From positions 3,335,922 through 3,399,921 of the forward strand of contig NW_006920410.1 of the NCBI RefSeq assembly GCF_000344685.1: DNA of 64,000 bases, written 5' to 3'. The position numbers and the translations under genes were made by a program. The notes beneath the pieces are model-generated. The model searched no databases. It had not been told where the DNA came from and was given only the letters and a program-made list of their open reading frames with translations. The DNA comes from Gloeophyllum trabeum ATCC 11539. Its lineage: Eukaryota > Basidiomycota > Agaricomycetes > Gloeophyllales > Gloeophyllaceae. Below are positions 11,133-20,101 of this stretch, one piece after another. Numbering within the stretch: the stretch's first letter is position 1; every line of letters starts with the position of its first letter.

Positions 11133-14034
11133 ATGTCCACTTCATCCGATCCCGCTGGGACAAGTCGTCCCTCGACATCAGAGGGCCAACAGCCAGGACC
11201 TATACCATTATTTGATCACCACCTCAGGGTGCTAACCGACTCTTACCTCCAGTTCTTTCAAGAAAGGTATGTTGCTGCGGTTCAAATCAGTCTGCGAGGC
11301 TTGACGTCGATTGTGGCGCCACAGGAAACGGATTGAAGAGGTATAGTGAGTGCATAAACTGTCAATCAGCTTGCAGACCCTCAGACATTCTGCTAGCTGT
11401 GATTCACTATTGAAGTTGCACAAGAAGGCGAAGACCATCGATACATACCTAGATGGACGGGGGGAGTCGAGTACAGCACGGAGTGCTTGGTCAGAAGTTA
11501 GGGACAATGTGGAGAGGGGTGAGGCTTTCCTCGATTCTTCACTACGCAATATCTTACACCCGCTATAGAGGCCCAGACACGACAGGCTTTCCTCACTACT
11601 TTGACCGTAGATGTGCTGAATCCGCTTTCGGCCCTGAAGGTCTGCCTAGCATTCCTCCATCACAATTGAAACTTGCATAACACTGTGATGCAGGAGACCC
11701 AGGATCGGACTAGGAAGCGTATCAAGGAGGATATCAAGGATTCAACTAATGCCCACACTGACTATGCGGAGAATACCGTTCCCAAGCTAAAGCGAACCTA
11801 TCTGAGGAAGTGTCAGGAAGTCGAAGTGCGTCAATACTTGTTCACAAACGAATTTTCCTTACGTCCTACCTAGGACCTGAAACTAGCTGCAGCTGCCCCT
11901 TCCCAGCCCCTCACGTCTCAGTCAGACAGTTCAACCATCAAGTCTCCCACAAGTCCCAAACCTACTGTTACCTCTCCGCATCCATTAAGACCTCTGGACC
12001 GGAGGCCGTCTGGGGGTGCTCCCGGAGGGCCTCGGAATCGCTCTCCCTCGGGTTCTACTGCCTTGCAAGATCTCGCCCATCAAGGTCCGTGTATAGCTAG
12101 GCAATCCTCCGCCCGTATCTTTCGCTGAATTGATCATCCTCAGGGAAGAAACAGTTGAACCAGCTCATGACCTTCCTGGAGAAAAGAGATACGGTTAAGG
12201 ACGGGCTTGGGGGCCGCTCCTCGGATGCTTCACTGAGGATAGTCCGCGCTAAACGAGAAGCTGACGAGGCAGGTCCGGACCATTCTATTCGATGTACGAT
12301 TCCAGTTTCTTAATCCATGACTACAGACAAAGAGTATCGCAAAGCCGTGCATTGGCTCGAAACCCTCCGAATACGACGAATGAAGATACTGGAAGCTGGA
12401 TATAAGGTGGTTTTGCTATTCTAGTCCTTTCTCGTTCCCCATCTGACCTGACGCAGAGCTTGGAAATGTTCCTCCACGAGTCGGCGGATACCTTGAAGAA
12501 GGTCTTATGCCGATACACTGACAATATGATGTACGCACTCCTTTGTATTCCAGCGGGAGCGCTCGTCTCATTTTTTTTTCTTAGTGCAACTACTATGACA
12601 CAAACACAGTTATCCTCTCATGCACGCTCCCTGGTAGACAAGATCTCGCCTGAAATGGACGTGTCGGTAGTGTCGTCGAAGATATCGCGGTCTCTGGCGT
12701 CGGCAACCCCACCGCCAGTCCGATACTATAATTACGAAGTCGGCGAGTGCAACGACCTCATATTCGGTGTCAGTCTTGTAGATTATGCGACTGCGAGAGG
12801 TTTGGGTGAAGGGGAGATACCTAAGATAGTGAAGATGTGCATAGAAGAAGTGGATAAGCGCGGACTGGAGGTCGAGGGGATATACCGAGTGCGGCGATTC
12901 CATAACGTTGCTGATGTTGGCGCTGACCTCGCTTCAGGTGTCAGGACGTCATGCTGTTGTACAAGCGGTAAGATTGACATCTACCGCAAACGGGCTACTT
13001 CTGACGAATTTTCGAAATTGCAGCTTCAGCACAAACTGGAGCGGAATGAACAAACATTCAAGTTTAATCCTAATGTTGATGATGTATACGTTGTATCGTC
13101 TCTACTCAAGGTATACTTCTCTATCATTCATGTGTGTATTCGCGCCTGACTGTCTCGCCTACAGCTGTATCTGCGAGAACTCCCGGAGCCTGTCTTCCGT
13201 TTCCCATTGACCGAACGAATCCAGCATTCGGAAGACCTTCGTAAGCCTCTCGTACATATCACACTCGAGTGATACTGAAAACGTCCTTAGACGAGCACAA
13301 GTCGAATAACTTTGCACTGCTACGGTCCAAGATGAGACGTCTCCCCGCCGTACATCAGGCAACGCTGAGGGCGATTGTGGAGCACCTATCGCGGGTTGCA
13401 TCCTTCAGCGAGAAGAACAAGATGGATGCCAAGAATCTGGCTATAGTGTTCGGTGGTGTCATATTCGGGGAAGATGACATGCCAAAAGGAGGGGATTTGT
13501 TGAACATGCAAAATTTCAGGGTTTGTTCCATTTCTTCAAATAGCATCGAAACTAGTGACTCACAATTCTCAGGATTCACTCATGGAGGATCTGATTCTCA
13601 ATGCCCCAGTATTGTTCGATGATCGCCCTAGCAATGGAGAAACTCCCCTGCCCGCCGCACCTGCGGGAGAAGCTCCGGTCCAGTTCCCCCTAGGCTCATC
13701 GCATACCAAAGTCGCTAGTGTGCCGAATGTCCCCGTCCCACCAACGTCCTCCCTTCGACCCCCCGACGACTTCATCCCGGCTCTCCCTGCGCGACCCGCT
13801 AATAGCATCCACCCGTCTTCACGGGCCAACCATATATCGAACCACAGGCAGGATGGGGACTCGAAACAAGCCGGACGACCTAAGTACCAGGCAGCGGAGG
13901 CGCCCGAGGCTTGGAGAGCACCCGAGGAGATTCTCGACGACGAATTTGAATCTCGAGGTCGAAAGCGCTCCATCGCGCGGAAGCGCACCTCGGCCCCTCC
14001 TTCCATGCGAAGGCCTTCCAAGCCAGAGCAATGA
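11133..14034 (+). CDS. F-BAR and RhoGAP domain protein (Rgd1-like Rho GTPase-activating protein)
   Basis: Fifteen exons: 11133..11266, 11325..11345, 11397..11518, 11569..11639, 11694..11825, 11874..12084, 12144..12272, 12327..12406, 12457..12530, 12585..12888, 12938..12967, 13024..13110, 13165..13240, 13291..13520, 13573..14034; 720 residues. The N-terminal half is an F-BAR membrane-bending coiled coil (RKRIEEVYCDSLLKLHKK near residue 50, ending around 300 with an internal Ser/Pro insertion). The RhoGAP domain (about 385-560) begins FGVSLVDYA, carries the arginine finger in EGIYRVSGRH and LYLRELPEPVFRFPL, and ends NKMDAKNLAIVFG. The C-terminus is Pro/Ser-rich and basic. Such proteins dock on curved or PIP-rich membrane and turn off Rho GTPases at sites of polar growth. 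The 21-nt exon 2 and 30-nt exon 11 are required for the domains; the intron after exon 10 falls exactly behind the arginine-finger codon. Confidence 0.92.
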
Positions 14035-14319
14035 ACTCACGATACCGCTCATTGGACTCGGGATTTTTGTTGTGTTTGTTTTTTTTGTTGCGTTTGGCAT
14101 CATATTGCTAGGGTATTTGAGTTGGTTGTCTTGATTGACTAATAATCTCTATAGGTAAGATATTTACGTAGATGTAGCGTGTTGTACTATTAGGCTGTAA
14201 TCCGACGATGTAGGCAGGACTAGGAATCGTACCAACAAATGGTATAATTAGTAGATCATGATCAGTAGGGGAGGAAAGTGCTGCAACGATGACAGATGTG
14301 CGCAGACGTGCAGATGATG

Positions 14320-16977
14320 CTATGTGCTTGTACAGGTAAAGTAGGCAGCGACAGCTTCCTCATTATCCATTTCGTCAAACAAGTCATCGGAATCATAGGC
14401 ACGCTCGTCTTTCGCCATACTTCGGTACCACTCCAGAACCCTCGAGTGCGCAACAACCCTAGAGACAAATTATGAGGACCTGCTCCCAACGAGACGAATA
14501 TTACGACGTACTTCGCCGGATGGAAGTTAAGTACTTGAAGGGTATCCATCTTCGTCGCGCGCGACAGGGCGACGTATGCTATGGGCAAATTCCTCAGTCA
14601 GTCACACCAAGTACACCTAAGCGCTACTGACCCTGTCCCTTTTCGAATGTCCGGGCGAGGTCTACCCGCACGCGCTCCAGTGTCTGGCCCTGTGATTTGT
14701 GGATACTCAAGGCCCAAGCACATATGAGAGGAACCTGCAAGAATCACTCGCATCAAGGACAATTAGGCCACCGTTTCTTCCACTGACCTGCTCCCTTTTG
14801 GCCTGTACTTCTCCTGAAGCATTGTTCACGGTGAATTCAGCAGGAACCATGAGCATTCTCCTCCGGTTTGTGAACTGAACTACCGGCCACAGCCTGTCAA
14901 TGCCCATCGCACGGATTCTATCCGGAATGCGAGGCTTCAGCTCTTCTTTCTTGGTTTTGTCGTTATTCTCTAGGACTTCGGCATCTGAGATCTCTAGACT
15001 CTTCGCCAAAGCTTCGTGAGACGTAGCGAAGTCGACCACTTTGCCCAGGGAGCCGTTGACAAGTTCGCCCTGTACAAGGTTCTGACGTACGGTAGATCAT
15101 ATTAGGAAACATGTAGTTGAGCGATGCGACTTGCCTTGATGAGCATCACTTGAGCGCCGACCTGTCCTACAAATGAGTTGGTGTATAGTTAAGTTGATTC
15201 TTGACCTACCTTCAGCATGACATCCTTCTGAGCGACTAGCCTCTGCAGGAGTTTGTCCATCTGTACTTCATCTATCAGTTTGCGGTCATCGTCATAGCCC
15301 GGTGTGTCCATTGCGCGATACGTATGAGTCATGCCGGGAAGCGCAGCCAAGCGGCTCCTATTGGCGTTGTCCACCTCGCGACGTGTAGGGTACCTATAAA
15401 ATAACACTATCCCTCAGAATCCAACTTAGCTATTCAGAAGAGAATGTATCGCACAGCTCGGTAGGCTCGATTCCATCCGTATATGTCACATTGCGTCTCA
15501 AGCTGCGGAACTCATTGGTGATCTGATCGTTCAACCGTCCGAAACGCAGTGCATTGAGCATATCGACGAAGTCTTATGCGTGAACGCGAGGTGAGCAAAT
15601 TGACGGACACGAGGCACGTTTAGATTGCTACGCACGCTGGTCCTGCTGTCGGAAGACCTTCGTCAGGATTACGGGTGGACCGACGCATTCCTTCCATGTT
15701 TGCGCCTCGAATGCAAATAGGGATGGAAGCGGGACGTTATGTTTGCCCCGGCCAGGCACGGGTGGTAGCTGACAGAAGTCGCCGGAGATCACTAACTAGC
15801 ATGATGCGTCAACATATCTTCGTCATCAAGCGAGAGACGGTCTACCTGGATGCCCCCGAATGGTTTGTCCTTGTGCTCCCGTCTTACTTTACGAGCAATA
15901 TATTCCTTTCGTATTTATGTTCAGTGACTCGACCGTCAGTTTGGAACGACGGCAAGGGGGCAAGGATGGCGTACTAGTTTATCAAACAGCGTGGCGTCGA
16001 TCATTGATACTATCGTCATAAGGGTGTCAAACCACATATTGAATCAAAACAGTAGCATAACCTACTCTCATCTATGATGAGTGTTTGGACTTCCCACCAC
16101 TTGTCTCTGACAGGTTCTAAGTTTTTGTTGCCTAATATTTTGCCAGCGAGCTTCTCTGCAGGCTCTTCGCCTAACCCGATGCCAGCCCAGGAATGCACGG
16201 TCGTGCCACCGATGTTCACAGAAGCAATCCCCGTTGACGCCGTGATAGCAAGTTGATGCCTTATTAGCCCACGTCTCCGACAACTTCGTATTATCTCTCT
16301 TAGGAGCACGGACTTCCCAGTTCCTGGGGGAAACTGAGCCCGGTGGATTATATGACTTGTGACGGCTTACCAGCAGATCCTGTAAAGAAGACGCTTTTGC
16401 CCTCTTCCACCATGCGGAGCACTGTTTCTTGCTCAGGAGATAGTTTAATGTCAGGTGGCCTTTGCTGTGGACCAACGGGATTCGAAGCAATCGCATGATG
16501 CTTCTCTTCCACTTTTGGTGGCAGCAGCGCTGGTCGCTGGTCCTCCGCTTTGACTCGCCCATTGTCATGAGGAGCGAAAGCTTGGGCTGTGCCTGGACAT
16601 TCACCGACTAGGGTCAGGTCGTCCGGTGCCATATACAACCTAGGATACGGTGATGCTGGCGGGATAATTCCTCCGCGAATGGAGCTGGTGACTGAACATA
16701 CCTCTTGCAGGCTCATTGAGCCACGCCTCCGCCTGCGTTCTCGAGCTGAAGCTCTTGTGAATTGCCCCAGGCACATGATCAGTCTATCACAACACTTATT
16801 GGTGACCCGATCGTTCTCCTGATATGACATACTCACGTTTCGTTTGCACTATTCAATACGTTCGTTAGTCTCTTCCTCGTCACGATCAAGAGCCCAAAAG
16901 CTCACCTCTTCCCATGAACCATAGATCTTTGGCCCTTCTCGTCCCACTTTCACCGCATAATATTTCACTTTCGGCAT
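14320..16977 (-). CDS. PIF1-type 5'-3' DNA helicase with N-terminal RNase H1-type hybrid-binding domain
   Basis: Fifteen exons on the minus strand: 16906..16977, 16837..16848, 16702..16783, 16371..16655, 16066..16323, 15975..16009, 15846..15905, 15636..15795, 15455..15572, 15210..15393, 15135..15161, 14788..15081, 14632..14734, 14512..14578, 14320..14458; 631 residues. Helicase motifs: Walker A GSAGTGKS (about 147), Walker [29 protein letters not shown] and YVALSRAT. Residues 1-55 form an RNase H1 N-terminal (RHBD, caulimovirus viroplasmin-like) module: [19 protein letters not shown] ... [22 protein letters not shown]1 enzymes unwind G-quadruplexes and RNA-DNA hybrids and act in mitochondrial DNA and telomere maintenance. 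The RHBD would add hybrid or double-strand RNA binding (inference). Exon 2 is 12 nt; intron 15082..15134 starts GCAAGT (GC-AG). Confidence 0.9.
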
Positions 16978-17364
16978 GGTAAGGAGGCTGGAACACGGGA
17001 TATAGTTAGGATTCCTCCACGAGCGCGCGTCGAACCCACGACGCGGTTCCGACGCGCCTTGTTGACGCGACCAAATATATCGGCCAAAATAGGCAGTTCT
17101 GAGAAGCAGTGGTGGCTGTGTAACTGCGGAACTGGGGCCGGCAATCTTAGATCCTCAGCCACACTGGGCGGGGGTGTTGTACAACATGTTATTCAAGTCT
17201 CTCAACAAGAAGGGGGAATCTTCAAATGCCTATCATACATAAAGGATTCAGATTGCTTTCAGCCTCTAAAACTGACTTTTCCCTGCACAGAGGAGCTACG
17301 GCCGTGTGAATGCCACTGCGAGGGAACGTCGCGGATTCGGGCATCACCACACATACACCGTCAT
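16978..17364. other. Intergenic, SH3 gene to PIF1 (both minus strand)
   Basis: Holds the PIF1 promoter with the clustered ACGCG motifs listed separately. No coding frame is convincing. A tRNA-like GGGTTCGA string at about 17030 does not sit in a T stem. Confidence 0.5.
17026..17069 (-). promoter_or_regulatory. Cluster of four ACGCG (MCB-like) motifs upstream of PIF1
   Basis: CGCGT at 17026-17030 and ACGCG at 17041-17045, 17052-17056 and 17065-17069 lie 49-92 bases upstream of the helicase ATG. ACGCG is the core of the MCB element bound by MBF (Mbp1/Res-Swi6 type) factors that switch on DNA-replication genes at G1/S. Function here is inferred from motif density and position. Confidence 0.4.
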
Positions 17365-17714
17365 CTATGCCTTCTTGACGCATTTGCCTGTGAGGGAAAA
17401 AATAAGCGTTACAGGACCAGCTGCGACACGTTGTGCACCAGAGCATACAGGGAAAAAGTCCTTCCTTTGAGTTGACCTGGCCTTTCCATAAGTCACCGTC
17501 ACCGGTCTCTGTGACAAATACTTCATCGCCCAACTCAAGGTTGATGTGGCCATCAGTCTGTTGAGTTAAACGAAAGCGAGATGTTAGACATCTTGAGCGT
17601 GTACAAGAGACAACGTACATTAGTCCTGTATGATTGAACGACATTATACATATCCGGACCCTTCGAATTCTTTCTCGAACTCGGAGGTGAAATGGGCTTA
17701 GATGGTGGTGCCAT
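17365..17714 (-). CDS. Small SH3-domain-only protein (75 residues)
   Basis: Exons 17619..17714, 17449..17557 and 17365..17387. After a Ser/Pro/Lys-rich leader of about 20 residues the protein is one SH3 domain: YNVVQSYRTNTDGHINLEL-GDEVFV replaces the usual ALYDY...LSF-GD block, the RT loop and WKGQVNSKEGLFP (Trp plus GLFP) are clear, and the last exon supplies CKCVKKA, the final strand. No catalytic or second domain is present. The ALYDY motif is degenerate (YNVVQSY), so ligand preference is uncertain. SH3-only proteins act as adaptors that bind PxxP motifs, for example on actin-patch or signalling proteins. The start is supported by a TATA box about 60 bases upstream. Both introns are 61 nt with GT-AG ends, and removing them is needed to complete the fold, which argues that it is a real gene. 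Confidence 0.75.
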
Positions 17715-17772
17715 GTCGAGAGGAGATGGGTAAGATTGCGGAGGGCGATGGTGTGTTGATGAAGTACGAGCG

Positions 17773-17780
17773 AATATATA
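17773..17780 (-). promoter_or_regulatory. TATA box of the SH3 gene
   Basis: TATATATT on the minus strand about 60 bases upstream of the ATG at 17714, followed by a C/T-rich initiator-like stretch. Confidence 0.5.
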
Positions 17781-18127
17781 CGCGCCCACATGTCCTGCCT
17801 ATCACTCTCATAGGCGGAGCGAGGGGGTTATCATCGGTACTTGCGCGGTTGCTTATGGAGTGCGACATCAGCAAGCGAGACAATGGGTTATATTCAGCCT
17901 TTGTGAGGCAATCTTGTTCCCATGACGGAGACGGGGATCTCTCTCGCGACGCGATTCGTAAGGAGTCGAGAGTCACCAGGCGAGAGGAGGCCCGATTAGG
18001 CCTACGCCAGAAGCATCCCTTTACCCGTCGGTCGTTCCTGCGATATGAGACCGACTTGCTCACAATGCGAGCTTTTTAGGCGCCCGGCATTGCATGTCCG
18101 GTAACCCAACAAGACGGCGCAGAAGCA

Positions 18128-18148
18128 GCGCCTACCCACAGTAGGCGC
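18128..18148. repeat. 8-bp inverted repeat with 5-base loop
   Basis: GCGCCTAC and GTAGGCGC flank the loop CCACA, a perfect G+C-rich hairpin in non-coding DNA. Too far from either gene end to be called a terminator. Confidence 0.5.
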
Positions 18149-18962
18149 GCTGCATATAACTCAGCGATTGTCCGCGAATCCGATGGCGACTTTCCTATGC
18201 ATGCCGCCAAAATTGGTTCGACGAGCGCTAAGGCGCGAACTTGATAACATCACATGAGTTGCTTGGTTGAAAAAGTTTTGAGACGACTTCCGCGAGATGC
18301 GTCCTGGCTGTCACTGCAGGCCCCAGTAACATTCGATACGGACGAACCTGCCTGACAATTGAGATCATCTGCTGAGACGAGAGCTTATGTCGACTTGAGC
18401 TAGTACGATAGCAATCACGTGCACCTGGGCAGGTAAGTAAAGGACTGTTTCTGAACCAAGGTACTCACGGGTATTGGTCCTTGCAATGAAAGCGTTGAAA
18501 CAAGCGCTCGGTCCATAGGCGCTCCGAGTGCATGGGTAAAGCCAGAGATAGGACAGCAGTTGGACGATGCACGACCAAACCGGATGAACGACGATCAGGA
18601 GAGTGGAAGTACGTGTATGTCTTCACGTAATACAAGGGTTTTCTGTATGGTGCCTTATCGGTCTCGCAAAGTCGGAACCTTTCCAGACGTGCGGGACGGC
18701 AGGCCAGCATCCAAGTTTATAGGGTTGATACGGAAGTCAATCCAGGACGAAGCGATCCTTCCGGCCGGTCGTTCGGTGGAGCCATGAAAGTGCCCAGACC
18801 TAGTCGCCCCCATGATGCATGAGTAACGATGCTGTCGTCACCTACAGAACGCCACTTCCAATGTCCATGTTTGTCTCATCGGTCCGCATACCATGGATGG
18901 TCTCTATTATGTCCGAGCGGGCCAGGTAAAGATACAACGTAGAGACAAAGCATATACAACCA

Positions 18963-19613
18963 TTAGATGCGATATTTCTTCTCCATCTCGGCATGGATAC
19001 TCTGCGGCGTCCGCATCTCCACTCCTGCATGAACAGACGTCAGTCCAGCTCGAAACTGTCGGCGTTGCAACTCGCTAGACGCACCACCAAAGAAGTCCCC
19101 TACGTCCAGGGTCTCGTCGCGTCCCATGAGAATGTCGAGATGCAAGTTTGACTGGGGCATCGTAGGCATCTGAGCCATCTGTCCGTCGTGAATGCCATCA
19201 GTCGGATCCACTCAGCCAGACTAGGGAGGCGCAACGTACGGATGAGACTATCTTCCTCTCCATCAGCAGTCTGACCGGTGCATGCAGCCCATCGATATTC
19301 CGCTGCATGGTCAGTTTGAGGTTGTCTTGCGTCTGCTCCCACTACCCGCCGAAAAGAGTTGAGCTCAGAAGGCAAATGGATACATTGACGATTATCACGT
19401 ACGTTCTCCAGACGGTGACGGATGGGACTGACGGTCTTCACCTCCGTCGCAATACTCCTGGGGCCATATTGCAGAGTGTCGTGGAGCCCGAGACTGTTCG
19501 AGGTGTCCTTCACGGAGGCTGCTTTCGGGTTGGAGGACGGCGTGAGGCGCAGAGAAGGTTCCTAAGCCGGCAGTGTAAGTATCAGTTAGAAACGTTCAAA
19601 GTCAACATACCAT
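18963..19613 (-). CDS. UMP1: Proteasome maturation factor UMP1 (POMP)
   Basis: Five exons: 19611..19613, 19403..19561, 19240..19341, 19085..19178, 18963..19024; 139 residues, the usual length. Conserved blocks are LQYGPRSIATE, WEQTQDNLKLTMQRN, GLHAPVRLLMERKIVSS and QSNLHLDILMGRDETLD-GDFFGG, which together identify UMP1. It is a chaperone trapped inside half-proteasomes; it checks beta-subunit assembly and becomes the first substrate degraded when two halves join. The first coding exon is only the ATG: after CC-ATG the sequence GTATGT starts a 49-nt intron, and exon 2 resumes with EPSLRLTPSS, matching the family N-terminus (Met-Glu-x-Ser). The acceptor of exon 4 could also be six bases downstream, which would drop two residues. 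Confidence 0.93.
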
Positions 19614-20101
19614 GGCGAATGTGTACTGTGTAGACTGAAAGGTAGCAAGCCCGCTGCGTGGTGGATGTATACGCGTCTGTGCTTGAGTACGCGTACATTA
19701 GCACCGCATCCGTCACGCGCGTCGGAGAACGCCGACACTTGAGACCAAGGAGGATGAGTGCAGTCTCGTGCTTCGCACCGGCACCTTCTGGGCAAGGCGT
19801 TCTTTCTCTCAGCTGTTCGTGTGCCCCGCACCTTTGTCGACGTAGCGCCGACTGACGTGGACGAGCCTCCTTGGGCGCAATTGCGGACGGCCTCGGAGAG
19901 TGTCGATCGACGATCAAGAGCGCAGCAACGCGGGGAGCGTGCTCTAACCAGGACAGCTCACGCGGGAAGTAGACTGGGTTAACGTGGTGTTAGAGTTTGC
20001 TTGATATACTATACCCTTGCATAGGTGAGCAAATGAGATGCGTCTGCAATCTCTGAAATGAAGCTGATGCAGGATCCCTGGCTAGCTACTACCAACTTGC
20101 C
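19614..20101. other. Divergent promoter region UMP1 / RanBPM-like
   Basis: Shared upstream region of two divergent genes. A minus-strand open frame (19582..19917) overlaps it but shows no family resemblance and contains the UMP1 start. No TATA box is obvious. Confidence 0.45.

Larger units (their letters stand above)
17715..18962. other. Intergenic, UMP1 to SH3 gene
   Basis: A 1.25-kb stretch between two minus-strand genes. Several short open frames occur (for example 17702..18079 plus), but none shows a domain, splice logic or composition like the neighbours. A perfect 8-bp hairpin lies at 18128-18148. The first 100 bases hold the SH3-gene promoter. Confidence 0.45.

Noticed and set aside
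17015..17060. tRNA-like T-loop (GGGTTCGA on the minus strand)
   Set aside because: The flanking bases cannot pair as a T stem and no acceptor or anticodon arm is present.
17702..18079. 125-codon plus-strand frame
   Set aside because: Overlaps the SH3 gene start and promoter in antisense; no domain or splice support.
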